Assembly: GCF_023016115.1 (NCBI RefSeq)
Contig: NZ_JALKBH010000002.1
Coordinates: forward strand, 310,001 to 374,000
Origin: Alcanivorax sp. S6407
Lineage (GTDB): Bacteria; Pseudomonadota; Gammaproteobacteria; Pseudomonadales; Alcanivoracaceae
Direction of reading: 5' to 3'
Length of the DNA stretch: 64,000 bases
Shown one piece after another: positions 17,806 through 26,328 of the stretch; positions within the stretch are counted from its first letter, which is position 1, and every line of letters starts with the position of its first letter. A program made the translations under genes and the position numbers. Under the pieces are notes generated by a model. That model made no database searches and was not told where the DNA came from. It saw only the letters and a program-made list of their open reading frames with translations.

Positions 17806-17814
17806 AGAGAAATC

Positions 17815-18132
17815 CTAGAGTTTGAAATCCGGCGGGAACGGAAAGCCCCCGGCCATGTTCTGCATGTTGTCCTGCTGCTGCTTCTCCACCCGGCGCACCG
17901 CATCGTTCACGGCAGCGGCGAGCAGGTCTTCCAGCAGTTCCTTGTCCTCGCTCATCAGCGAATCGTCCACGCTCACGGATTTCACGTCATGGCGACCATT
18001 CATGGTCACCTTGACCAGACCCGCACCGGCCTCACCGGTGACTTCCGCATTGGCAGCCTCATCCTGCATTTTCTTCATCTTCTCTTGCATGGCCTGGGCC
18101 TGCTGCATGAGAGAGTTGATATCAAAGTCCAT
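17815..18132 (-). CDS. ybaB: YbaB/EbfC nucleoid-associated protein
   Basis: This 105-aa DNA-binding protein has a Met/Gln/Lys-rich N-terminal helix ([20 protein letters not shown]), a central [23 protein letters not shown] sheet and the [16 protein letters not shown] helix, all typical. It lies between dnaX and recR. Confidence 0.94.
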   Translation of the reverse strand: MDFDINSLMQQAQAMQEKMKKMQDEAANAEVTGEAGAGLVKVTMNGRHDVKSVSVDDSLMSEDKELLEDLLAAAVNDAVRRVEKQQQDNMQNMAGGFPFPPDFKL

Positions 18133-18150
18133 GGTGTTCTCCAGGTTGTT

Positions 18151-18218
18151 ACGCCAGATGTAAGACGCCTGACGCAGGTGTTTGTTTTAAGCGTCATGCG
18201 TCTGGCATCTGGCGTTAC
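18151..18218. repeat. Long inverted heptamer repeat between dnaX and ybaB
   Basis: The left arm (18151-18175) reads ACGCCAG, ATGTAAG, ACGCCTG, ACGC. The right arm from 18191 reads GCGTCAT, GCGTCTG, GCATCTG, GCGTTAC. The arms are complementary over 25 bp with about three mismatches and a 15-nt loop. On the minus strand this would be a long mRNA hairpin after the dnaX stop. Confidence 0.75.
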
Positions 18219-20146
18219 TATTCTACCGTCTGCTTGGGGGTGACGCTGTCTTCGTCCAGGCGGCCGTCGAAGCGGCTTACCAGTTGCTGTACTACCGGGT
18301 CCTCATGGAGGGTGCGGGTAGCATCGGCAAGGATTTCCTGGCGTTTGGCTTCGGCCATCAGTTCCGGGGTGTCACCGGCCCGCTGCTCATACTCTACTTG
18401 CACCTGAATGCGGCGCTGGAAGTAGTTTTCAAGGGCGGCGGACAGTTCATCCAGACGCTCACGATTCACCAGCACCTGGTGCCCGGTGCTGATGCGCAGA
18501 GTCCAGATGTGCTGTTCACGACTCACCAGCACGGCATTGCGGGCGATGTTGCGCACCGTGCCGTCCAGATCCAGGCGCAACAGCAGTGCCGCCCACCAGG
18601 TGGCCACCTCGGCATCGCTGGTCGGTTCCGGCAAGGGTGCCAGCGGCGCTTGCTGCTCTGCGACCGGGGCTGTCGTTTCAGGCTCGGCCGGTTGCGGCGT
18701 CACCTGCGCAGCCTGGGCAGATTGAGCTGGTGCCGTTTGCCCCGCAGGCTCATCTTCCCAGGGCGGGACATCCTCCTCCCAGGGAGGCGTATCGGCCACG
18801 TCTACCGGCTGCTCTGGCTCTGTCTGCACGGCCCTGGGTGCCTCGGCCACTGGTGCGGGAGCTTGTTCAGCAACAGGCTCTGCAGCCGGCTCGGCATTGG
18901 CTACCTGCGGCTGTTGCTCAGGCTGAGGGGCCGGCGCTACCGGTTGTGGACTGGCTGCCGCAGGGGCAGGCTTGTCCAGCAATGCGCGCAGGTCAGGGCG
19001 GCCATCAGCCGGAGCTGATGGCGTGGCCGTTTCAGGCTTTTTTACCGGGGCGGCACCGCCCCCCTGGGCGGGCAAGACACCTTTCGGGGTAAACAGCACC
19101 ATCCGCAACAGCAACATTTCCAGTGCCGCACGGGTGTCCGGGGCATCCTGCAGATCACGGCGGCCACGCAGGGCCACGTCGTAGTAGAGCTGTACCTGCT
19201 CTGCAGTGAGTGCCGCCGCCAGCTGGGTCAGCGTTTCGTCCGCCTCACCGGGCACCGCCTGACAAACTGCTATTTGATGCAACTGGCTGATCAATTCGTC
19301 CAGCAACGCCAGCTCGCCGGGACTGTGCTCACACACGGCCGCCAGCGCCTTGAGCACGCCCGCCGGTTCCTGCTCCGCCAGCGCCACCAAAAGGGTGAGC
19401 ACATGATTGCGATCCACCGTACCGAGCATGGCACTGACCGCATCGCTGCTCAGCTGTTCGCCGCCAAAGGCGATGGCCTGATCAGTAAGACTCAGCGCAT
19501 CGCGCATGGAGCCCTGGGCCGCCTTGCCGAGAGACAACAGTGCCGGCTCGTCATAGCGGATCATTTCCTTGTCCAGCAGCGCCTTGAGGTGGCCGGCAAT
19601 CTGTTCCGGTGGCAACGCCTTGAGACTGAACTGCAGACAGCGCGACAACACCGTGACCGGCAGCTTCTGCGGATCAGTGGTGGCGAGCAGGAATTTCACA
19701 TGGGGTGGCGGCTCTTCCAGGGTCTTGAGCAACGCATTGAAGGAATGCGCGGAGAGCATGTGCACCTCATCGATCAGGTACACCTTGTAGCGGCCACGAG
19801 TCGGTGCGTACTGCACGTTGTCGAGCAGCTCGCGGGTATCTTCGACCTTGGTGCGGCTGGCCGCATCCACCTCAATCAGATCCACGAAGCGACCTTCGTT
19901 GATCTCCTGACAGGTTGGGCACACGCCACAGGGACGGGCACTGACACCCTGCTCGCAGTTCAGACAACGGGAAAGAATCCGAGCGATGGTGGTCTTGCCT
20001 ACCCCGCGGGTACCGGTGAACAGGTAGGCATGATGAAGCCGGTCCTGATCCAGCGCATGCATCAGCGCCCGCGAGACATGCTCCTGCCCGACCAGTTCAT
20101 CGAAGGTACGGGGACGGTATTTCCGGGCAAGAACCTGATAACTCAT
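18218..20146 (-). CDS. dnaX: DNA polymerase III subunits tau and gamma
   Basis: This 642-aa clamp-loader ATPase has a Walker A loop (FTGTRGVGKTTIARIL, about 42-57), a four-Cys zinc module (CLNCEQGVSARPCGVCPTC, about 64-82), Walker B (VYLIDEVHML) and sensor 1 (LLATTDPQKLP). A Pro/Ala/Glu-rich linker (about 370-510) leads to the C-terminal tau domain. A slippery AAAAAAG at codons 369-370 followed by a hairpin predicts a 371-aa gamma product. It is the first gene of dnaX-ybaB-recR. Confidence 0.95.
   Translation of the reverse strand: MSYQVLARKYRPRTFDELVGQEHVSRALMHALDQDRLHHAYLFTGTRGVGKTTIARILSRCLNCEQGVSARPCGVCPTCQEINEGRFVDLIEVDAASRTKVEDTRELLDNVQYAPTRGRYKVYLIDEVHMLSAHSFNALLKTLEEPPPHVKFLLATTDPQKLPVTVLSRCLQFSLKALPPEQIAGHLKALLDKEMIRYDEPALLSLGKAAQGSMRDALSLTDQAIAFGGEQLSSDAVSAMLGTVDRNHVLTLLVALAEQEPAGVLKALAAVCEHSPGELALLDELISQLHQIAVCQAVPGEADETLTQLAAALTAEQVQLYYDVALRGRRDLQDAPDTRAALEMLLLRMVLFTPKGVLPAQGGGAAPVKKPETATPSAPADGRPDLRALLDKPAPAAASPQPVAPAPQPEQQPQVANAEPAAEPVAEQAPAPVAEAPRAVQTEPEQPVDVADTPPWEEDVPPWEDEPAGQTAPAQSAQAAQVTPQPAEPETTAPVAEQQAPLAPLPEPTSDAEVATWWAALLLRLDLDGTVRNIARNAVLVSREQHIWTLRISTGHQVLVNRERLDELSAALENYFQRRIQVQVEYEQRAGDTPELMAEAKRQEILADATRTLHEDPVVQQLVSRFDGRLDEDSVTPKQTVE
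19001..19043 (-). promoter_or_regulatory. Programmed -1 frameshift signal in dnaX
   Basis: On the coding strand GTA AAA AAG contains A AAA AAG (19037-19043). After a -1 slip the next codons are GCC then TGA. A perfect 9-bp hairpin (GCCATCAGC, loop TCCG, GCTGATGGC; 19001-19022) begins 14 nt downstream. The layout is as in E. coli dnaX and would make gamma of 371 residues. Confidence 0.85.
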
Positions 20147-20284
20147 AGCAATCCAGTGGAAGACAAGGAATTGAAATTCAGGCGCTTATGCTAACGAAGT
20201 TCCCGATAGGAGGACAGTGCGAGTCGCGGTTTTGAGACGTTGGCGTGGTGCGCTAAGCGTGATGCTTGAAGCGGGGAATTAGGA

Positions 20285-20382
<98 letters not shown>

Positions 20383-20545
20383 GACGGGTCGACCATAACG
20401 CGCAAGGGCCTGACGGCCGCGAAGCGAGGGCGCATTGTGCGCAATGCGCCAGTGCTTTGCAAGACGATGCCGTCTGTCTGAACAAAGCTTGATCAACTGT
20501 CAAACCGGTTTACACTCAAATCATGGCGTAGAAGGAGACTGCACC

Positions 20546-21562
20546 ATGGCCGACAACGGAAAAATCCGCATTGCTATCAACGGCTTCGGCCGCATCGGGC
20601 GCTGTATTGTGCGCGCCCTCCACGACCACCCCGCCGGTGACCGCTTTACCCTGGTCGGCATCAATGACCTGGCCGATTTCGAGGTATTGGCCCACCTGTT
20701 GGCCTTCGACAGCACCCACGGACGCTGGGAACATTCGGTTCACTATGACAACGGCTTTCTGGAAATCGATGGCCACAGCATCCCCTGCTCGTCACACCGG
20801 GAACTGAACGAACTGCCCTGGCGAGCCTTGAAACCGGATCTGGTGATCGAATGCGCGGGCAAGTTCAAGACCCGAGCCTCCCTGCAAGACCATCTGGAAG
20901 CCGGAGCGCCCCGTGTGTTGTGCAGCTATCCGGTCGGTGACGCGGACGCCATGGTGGTATTCGGAGTGAACCACGAGAGCCTCACCGCAGAGCACAGGAT
21001 CGTCTCGAACGCTTCCTGCACCACCAATTGTCTGGCACCACTGGTGGACGTCCTGGATCAGGCCTTTACCGTTCGTCAGGGGCTGATGACCACAATCCAC
21101 AGTTACACCAACGACCAGAATCTGGTCGACAAGGCCCATGGCGATCTGCTGCGCGCCCGGGCTGCGGCAGTCAACATGATTCCCACCAGCACCGGCGCAG
21201 CCAAAGCGGTCGGCAAGGTGCTGCCTCATCTGGCCGGCAAGCTGGATGGTCTGGCGGTGCGTGTCCCCACCCTGAATGTGTCGCTGACGGATCTCACCGT
21301 GTTACTGGACCAGCCCGCCAGCGTTGAGCAGATTCACGAGGCACTGAGCAACGCAGCACACGGCCCCCTGCAGGGCATCATGGCGATCAATCATCTGCCG
21401 CTGGTGTCCGGCGATTTCAACCACCAGCCCTTCTCCTGCATTGTCGATACCAATCACACGCGGCAAATCGGCCAGCAAACCAAGTTGCTGGCCTGGTACG
21501 ACAACGAATGGGGTTTCAGCCAACGGATGCTGGATGTGGCAAATCACTGGATGAATGTATAA
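20546..21562 (+). CDS. gap: Glyceraldehyde-3-phosphate dehydrogenase, type I
   Basis: The 338-aa enzyme has NAD-binding INGFGRIGR (11-19) and catalytic Cys158 in SNASCTTNCLAP, then TTIHSYTNDQ and RARAAAVNMIPTSTGAAKAVG, as in GapA. Erythrose-4-phosphate dehydrogenase is a close alternative, but its HSAMHDQQ and PVDTKLA signatures are absent. The reading frame is open upstream; AAGGAG sits before the chosen ATG. It catalyses reversible glyceraldehyde-3-phosphate oxidation, with gpmA nearby in the window but not in one operon. Confidence 0.9.
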   Translation: MADNGKIRIAINGFGRIGRCIVRALHDHPAGDRFTLVGINDLADFEVLAHLLAFDSTHGRWEHSVHYDNGFLEIDGHSIPCSSHRELNELPWRALKPDLVIECAGKFKTRASLQDHLEAGAPRVLCSYPVGDADAMVVFGVNHESLTAEHRIVSNASCTTNCLAPLVDVLDQAFTVRQGLMTTIHSYTNDQNLVDKAHGDLLRARAAAVNMIPTSTGAAKAVGKVLPHLAGKLDGLAVRVPTLNVSLTDLTVLLDQPASVEQIHEALSNAAHGPLQGIMAINHLPLVSGDFNHQPFSCIVDTNHTRQIGQQTKLLAWYDNEWGFSQRMLDVANHWMNV

Positions 21563-21658
21563 CGCCTGACGCCTGACGCCTGACGCCTGACGACGAAATG
21601 ATCGCCAGGGCGAAAACCAATGTCATCAGTGCATCAAGCGTCAGGTATCCAGCATCCC
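21563..21658. repeat. (CGCCTGA)4 and opposing heptamers after gap
   Basis: Four perfect CGCCTGA units occupy 21563-21590, starting right at the gap stop. At 21631-21658 GCATCAA, GCGTCAG, GTATCCA, GCATCCC run in the same 7-bp register, partly complementary. Confidence 0.8.
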
Positions 21659-21659
21659 A

Positions 21660-22178
21660 TCAATCAAACGGATGGAAGTGCTCTTCACGACCCGCCTCTT
21701 CCGCCTCGTGACGATGCCCTGCCATAACCCTTTCGATCTTGCCGGCCTGGGCGTCATCATCGGCATCCACCATCATCAGATAGTCACCCTCTCTCACCCG
21801 TTGCATGTAAGGGGTGAGGTGATGATTCTGACTGGAAACACCGCGCAGACCACCAACCCAGGCACCGAAACAGGTCCCGAACAGGGTGGCCCCGATAATG
21901 GCCCCGCTGTCCAGATCCACACCCCAGGGGTCCATGCCCGCAAGCAGGAAACCTGCCAGCAGCCCGACGCCCATCCCTGTCAACGCACCAATAAAACCGG
22001 AATGCATGATATCGGTCTCTTCCCAGGGGGTAGTCCCATGCACATGGGCGTTGGCAATCGCCATGGTGTCGCTGCCCATCACGTGGAGATGATTCTCGCC
22101 GATACCGACCTGCTGCAGTTCATTGGTGATGCCACGAACAGAGGCCAAAGACTTGGTAAAATAATAGATGCGTTTCAT
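21660..22178 (-). CDS. Glycine-rich two-segment membrane protein, unknown function
   Basis: This 172-aa protein starts MKRIYYFTKSLASVRGITNELQ, a short soluble alpha/beta lobe. Two Gly-rich hydrophobic segments follow (SGFIGALTGMGVGLLAGFLLAGM and GAIIGATLFGTCFGAWVGGL, glycine-zipper style), then a soluble tail ending EEHFHPFD. The start has a GGGAG ribosome site; the frame is open upstream. It resembles stress-associated DUF1269-type proteins, which I cannot confirm. Confidence 0.75.
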   Translation of the reverse strand: MKRIYYFTKSLASVRGITNELQQVGIGENHLHVMGSDTMAIANAHVHGTTPWEETDIMHSGFIGALTGMGVGLLAGFLLAGMDPWGVDLDSGAIIGATLFGTCFGAWVGGLRGVSSQNHHLTPYMQRVREGDYLMMVDADDDAQAGKIERVMAGHRHEAEEAGREEHFHPFD

Positions 22179-22343
22179 TGCATGCCGCTCCCTATGGCTG
22201 ACAATGGTTGAGGGAGAGATGAACCACTCCCTGATCCCGATCTTCCTGATCGGGCCGCGAACCGGTTGCCCGTCGCGGTTATTCAGCAGATCCGGGAGAC
22301 CTGCCAGCGGGCTGACCACCCGCGCTTGCCATTTCAAACTAGC

Positions 22344-22369
22344 AAAAAGGGGTCTGTCCGACCCCTTTA
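22344..22369 (-). terminator. Terminator of the small heat-shock gene
   Basis: The minus-strand hairpin AAAGGGGTC / GACCCCTTTTT, loop GGACA, ends in a T-tract. Confidence 0.85.
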
Positions 22370-22405
22370 CTGTGTCACAAAATTCGCGTCACAGACTGTT
22401 AGCGA

Positions 22406-22855
22406 TTAATTGCTTTTTGTTGGAGCGCTGTCGCCAGCTACCGGGATAATGCGCGGCTTTTTCTCCTCCGGCACGACCCGGTTCAGGGTTACCGTGAGCA
22501 GGCCATCGTCCAGACCGGCGGAATCCACTTCCACGTGATCAGCCAGTTTGAAGGTACGCTCGAAAGCGCGGCGGGCAATACCGCGGTGCAACCAGGTTCG
22601 TTCCTGGTCGTCCTGGTCAGCCAGGCCACCGCGAATGCGCAGTTCATTTTCCTGTACGGTAATCTCGATGTCGCTGCGACGGAAACCGGCCACCGCCATG
22701 ACGATACGGTAACGGCCATCGCTCTCGCGAATAATGTCGTACGGGGGGTAGCCACTGGACTGATCCGCACGCAGCGCAGCATCCAGCAGCTCGTCAAAAC
22801 GGTCAAAACCGACCGAATGGCGGAACAGGGGAGCAAGAGAAAAACCTGTATTCAT
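22406..22855 (-). CDS. Small heat-shock protein, Hsp20/IbpA family
   Basis: This 149-aa ATP-independent holdase has the alpha-crystallin domain from about residue 35: YPPYDIIRESDGRYRIVMAV, ENELRIRGG, the WLHRGIARRAFERTFKLADHV segment common in IbpA, and DGLLTVTLNRVVPEEKKPR before an IxV-type tail (RIIPV). The start at MNTGFSLAPLF has GAGGA upstream. It is monocistronic with its own terminator. Heat-shock control is likely, but I could not mark a sigma-32 promoter. Confidence 0.9.
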   Translation of the reverse strand: MNTGFSLAPLFRHSVGFDRFDELLDAALRADQSSGYPPYDIIRESDGRYRIVMAVAGFRRSDIEITVQENELRIRGGLADQDDQERTWLHRGIARRAFERTFKLADHVEVDSAGLDDGLLTVTLNRVVPEEKKPRIIPVAGDSAPTKSN

Positions 22856-23042
22856 CACACTAATCCTCATCATCCACAGCAGACCCCGCAGGCATCCACT
22901 GCATCATGGTTACAGAGCTGCTGAACAGCTCCTTCAATTCAGATTGGCGTGACAGAAGCTCCTGCCGGAACGGGCAGAACACTTCAGACCGGTCTGTGTC
23001 ACAGAAAAAGAGATGGGGACAGGCAAACCGCTTTCAAGGGGG

Positions 23043-25088
23043 TCAGGGGATAATCGTCAGCCGCGTGGCCGCAGTTTGTTCAGGAACCCGGAACCCCGGT
23101 GGTGCCTGATCCGCCTCGGTGACCGCGCCAACCGCAATGTCCACCGGCAGATCTGCCACGGCCACGGGTACCCGTACACACAGCTCTTCACCTGCCGCCA
23201 CCCGCCAGCGGGGACGGCTGCCGCTATTCCATCGCTCACTGTTACCGGAGCAGCCGCGATCCATCAGCAGACCACTGACAGCCGGACTGTCGGTGCGGAA
23301 CTGTACGTGTCCGGATAGGGAGGCGAGATAGCGGAAAGTGACCACTGCCTTGCCACCAGCGGCGACCGCCTGAGTGGCAGGTGCGCGCCATTCAGGCAGC
23401 GTTACCAGTCCCAGCAGCAGGGGGCCGGAATGACGATCCGCGGTGGCGCTCAGCGGCCATCGGATGCCCTCACCCTGACGCTCACCGGCGACCCCCTGAA
23501 TATCTGGCACCAACGGCAGCAGGCGTTTATCCGGCAGCGTCACCGACAGGGTCATGGACTGACCCCGGCTCTGGGCCTCAGACAGCCGCAAGCTGATCCC
23601 GCCGGCGTCATCACTGGCCACCGTCTGTTCCATGCCCTTGCCATCCGCCAGCCTGAACGCAACCCCTGGCAGAGCACGCTCGCCCTGATCTTGCCGACCA
23701 TTAAAGGCCGCGGCGGGATCACCTGCGCCGTTATCTTCGAACACCACACCTGACACCCAGTGGCCCGCAGGGCGGCATCGATACCCCCCCTGAGCACCAT
23801 CCACTGGCAGAGTCACAAACCCGGGCCAGGGCTGGGGTCCAGCCATCAACCGTTGGCCGGCACCACCACTACCGCCCCCGGCCGCCCCCTTGCCTCCGTT
23901 CAGATCCAGGGTCACCGGCAACAGACTGCCGGCGGGCAAATCCAGCCACAAGGTTCCGCCGCTGCCGCCGCCACCGCCGGCCTTGCCTGCCTTCACGCCC
24001 GCGCCACCGCGGGATAACAGGGCGCCCGGCCCCAACATTCCGGCAGCACGCACCAGCAGGACACCGCCACCGGCACCGCCTTCACCGCCCTCACCCTGAC
24101 TGCGCGCCGCCGCACCACCTCCGCTACCCATGACCAACGCCACCGGCGCCACGGCCCCACCCTTGCCGCCACCGGACGCCGGCAGACCATCCTGACCGGC
24201 ACGCCCATTGCCGCCGCCGCCGCCGCTGGCCAGCGCACGGTGAGAGAGGTCAAGGGCATTGCCTCCGCCACCTGCAGCGGCGGGTGCCCCTCGCGCCATG
24301 TCCCCGCCGGGATAACCGGATTCCTCCGGCAACAACAGCACCGGGGTACCGGCAATGCCCTCCCCCTTGCTGCCATGGTGGCCATAGGCGACCTTGCGAT
24401 CCTCTTCTGTGGGGCTGGCATAGCGCCAGTCGTCCGGGCTGCCCAACGCCCCCAGCAACGACACCGCGGCTGCCCCACGCAGTCCGCCAGCGGAGGCATC
24501 CAGATGATGACCATTGAGCGCCAGCTTGCGGCGTACATCTACCGCCAGCACCCCTCCAGTGTAGCCATCCCAGGGTAACGCCTTGAGATCCTGATTCAGG
24601 GACAGGCTGTCATATTGGGGAACTCTCACCAGCTGCCAGCGCCGTCGCCCCTGCTGACCGTTTGCAGGCTGGTTGCTGTAACCGAACTTCAAACCGCCAT
24701 CAACACCACCACCTCGCACCCGCAGGGTACTGCCTTCCAGCAACTCCACACGAACCCACTCAGCGTGCAGCTGGTGGTCCTGTAGCTGGCCATAACGGGG
24801 ATCATTGCGGGTAACGATCGTGGCGCCCTGCACCTGTATCAGCAGGGCCAGGTCACCGGCCATCAGAGGGGAAGCCCCGCGGGCCCGACTCAATGAGAGG
24901 TCGCGGCTTCCCGCGCTCAGGGTCTGGGTGTCAGGGCCGGTGAAGTAGCTGTTGACCACCTCACCCACCGGCTGGCTGCCATCACGGCCCGGCTCACCGC
25001 ACAATTGCGCAGCCAGACGCCCAGCGAGCAGCAGGCCAAGCAGGATCAGCGCGGTGGATCGAGCCAGTCGGCGGTAGTGTTGTTGCAT
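23043..25088 (-). CDS. Large glycine-rich secreted protein with SdrD_B-like domain
   Basis: The roughly 681-aa protein has a signal peptide (LARSTALILLGLLLAGRLAAQ). The first 240 residues form a beta-rich domain, followed by a strongly Gly-rich middle (about 255-430, runs such as SGGGGGNGRAGQ). A Cna-B/SdrD_B-like domain follows (WVSGVVFEDNGAGDP...ALPGVAFRL, about 445-520), then a beta-rich C-terminus. It is probably surface-exposed or exported; no LPXTG or autotransporter domain is seen. Its 5' end overlaps the hydroxylase gene by about 40-50 bp; an ATG three codons earlier (25097) is possible. Confidence 0.7.
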   Translation of the reverse strand: MQQHYRRLARSTALILLGLLLAGRLAAQLCGEPGRDGSQPVGEVVNSYFTGPDTQTLSAGSRDLSLSRARGASPLMAGDLALLIQVQGATIVTRNDPRYGQLQDHQLHAEWVRVELLEGSTLRVRGGGVDGGLKFGYSNQPANGQQGRRRWQLVRVPQYDSLSLNQDLKALPWDGYTGGVLAVDVRRKLALNGHHLDASAGGLRGAAAVSLLGALGSPDDWRYASPTEEDRKVAYGHHGSKGEGIAGTPVLLLPEESGYPGGDMARGAPAAAGGGGNALDLSHRALASGGGGGNGRAGQDGLPASGGGKGGAVAPVALVMGSGGGAAARSQGEGGEGGAGGGVLLVRAAGMLGPGALLSRGGAGVKAGKAGGGGGSGGTLWLDLPAGSLLPVTLDLNGGKGAAGGGSGGAGQRLMAGPQPWPGFVTLPVDGAQGGYRCRPAGHWVSGVVFEDNGAGDPAAAFNGRQDQGERALPGVAFRLADGKGMEQTVASDDAGGISLRLSEAQSRGQSMTLSVTLPDKRLLPLVPDIQGVAGERQGEGIRWPLSATADRHSGPLLLGLVTLPEWRAPATQAVAAGGKAVVTFRYLASLSGHVQFRTDSPAVSGLLMDRGCSGNSERWNSGSRPRWRVAAGEELCVRVPVAVADLPVDIAVGAVTEADQAPPGFRVPEQTAATRLTIIP

Positions 25089-25711
25089 CGGAACCATCCC
25101 GCAATACTGTAGCGTTCATGGGTGGCTGCCAAGACTTCGTGGGGGATTTTCTCGCTGAGGAAAGTCACCAGGGTGCCCGCCCGCGGCTCCACTTCGGTGG
25201 CAATACGGGAGGCGTCAGGCTCCGGCCAGATACGTAATCGCCCACCCCACTCGCTTTGCCAGCCTTCATTGAGATACAGCACTACGGAGAGCAAGCGGCC
25301 ATTGTTGCCGTTAAAAGCGTCCAGGTGACGCTGGTAATAGTCGCCGGGACCATAGATGGCGAAATGGGATTCCAGTTCAAACAGCCCCATGAACAGGGAC
25401 TGGTTTACGGCCACGCGCAGGGCTTCCATATATTCCAGCCACTGACACTGGGCCAGGGTGCCGGCCTTCAGCCAGCAGGTGCGGTCACTACGCACCCGGG
25501 TATCCTTCTGGTGATCCTGACGGCGGCCGATGCCCGCCAGTTTGAACTCCCCGGATTGATCCCGCTCCATGGCTTCCTTGCGCAGGGCCCGCACCAGCGA
25601 CACGGGCGCAAAGCCTGGCGACACGGCAAAGCCGTCACGGACCAGACCGTCGATAATGCCGTCCAGATAGCCGCTGCCAACGCCGCCAACCAGACCTGCA
25701 TTGTCCTGCAT
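25046..25711 (-). CDS. 2-oxoglutarate/Fe(II) oxygenase, prolyl 4-hydroxylase-like
   Basis: The 221-aa enzyme carries the Fe(II) triad: HLDAF (His-X-Asp) after GPGDYYQR, and the distal His in KIPHEVLAAT, with the 2-oxoglutarate-binding Arg in HERYSIAGWFR. LLSVVLYLN and GGRLRIWP are typical of P4H-type folds. It is coupled to ybjN-like (TGATG) upstream and to the glycine-rich secreted protein downstream, which suggests that protein as a candidate partner, though secretion would separate them. Confidence 0.85.
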   Translation of the reverse strand: MQDNAGLVGGVGSGYLDGIIDGLVRDGFAVSPGFAPVSLVRALRKEAMERDQSGEFKLAGIGRRQDHQKDTRVRSDRTCWLKAGTLAQCQWLEYMEALRVAVNQSLFMGLFELESHFAIYGPGDYYQRHLDAFNGNNGRLLSVVLYLNEGWQSEWGGRLRIWPEPDASRIATEVEPRAGTLVTFLSEKIPHEVLAATHERYSIAGWFRCNNTTADWLDPPR

Positions 25712-26178
25712 CAGTGCAGCGCCTCGGCGGGACCGTTGTCGAATTCATCCGGCCAGATCAGCCAGTTGTACTCCTGGCATTCATCCATCAATTGCAGGGT
25801 GGCATCCACGGTGGCCTGGACGAAGTAGATAAACTGATCGAAGGTGATACCCCGGCGACCCAACAGCAGGTCACAGGCCACCAGACGTGGCAGGGAATCG
25901 TCGTTCACATCCAGGAACAGTTTTATAGAAGGGAACGCCATATTGAGTCGGCTCAGCTCTGCCTGAACCGCAAACAACGCCGCCGGGCGGACCTCCAGCT
26001 CGGTGGTAAGCAGCACCCCGTCTTCTTCCACAAACAGGCGGGCATCCACTACCCCTTCGCGACCCTGTAATTCGGACAGGTGCAAGCCATGGCAATGTTC
26101 GCAGATGTAGTGCTGGATGTTGGCCTGCTGCAACCACTGCTTGATCTGGTCTGCATCGGCCTGAATGACGCCTAACAT
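25711..26178 (-). CDS. YbjN domain protein
   Basis: This 155-aa acidic protein resembles YbjN/type III chaperone-fold regulators: QADADQIKQWLQQANIQHY, LLTTELEVRPAALFAVQAELSRLN and a C-terminal FDQFIYFVQATVDATLQLMDEC helix. The role is unknown. It is the first gene of a three-gene minus-strand operon with the hydroxylase and glycine-rich protein. Confidence 0.75.
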   Translation of the reverse strand: MLGVIQADADQIKQWLQQANIQHYICEHCHGLHLSELQGREGVVDARLFVEEDGVLLTTELEVRPAALFAVQAELSRLNMAFPSIKLFLDVNDDSLPRLVACDLLLGRRGITFDQFIYFVQATVDATLQLMDECQEYNWLIWPDEFDNGPAEALH

Positions 26179-26328
26179 GATTTCTCCCTACCTTGCCCAA
26201 ACACCGGCAATGGCCGCGAATCATCAGCTATCGGCAACAAAAAAGGAATAGAAAAGCGGCATTTTTGGTCATTGGGTAGGCGAATGGCCCTGCGTATCAT
26301 CCTTTCTTCCATTCCAAGGAGAAAAATA

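Noticed and set aside
20546-21562. Erythrose-4-phosphate dehydrogenase (epd) as identity
   Set aside because: The Epd-specific segments are replaced by GapA-type SYTNDQ and TSTGAAKAVG; type I GAPDH fits better.
23753-24550. Plus-strand Pro-rich frames opposite the glycine-rich protein
   Set aside because: Pro-rich shadows are expected opposite Gly-rich codons; the minus frame has a signal peptide and continuous 680-residue length.
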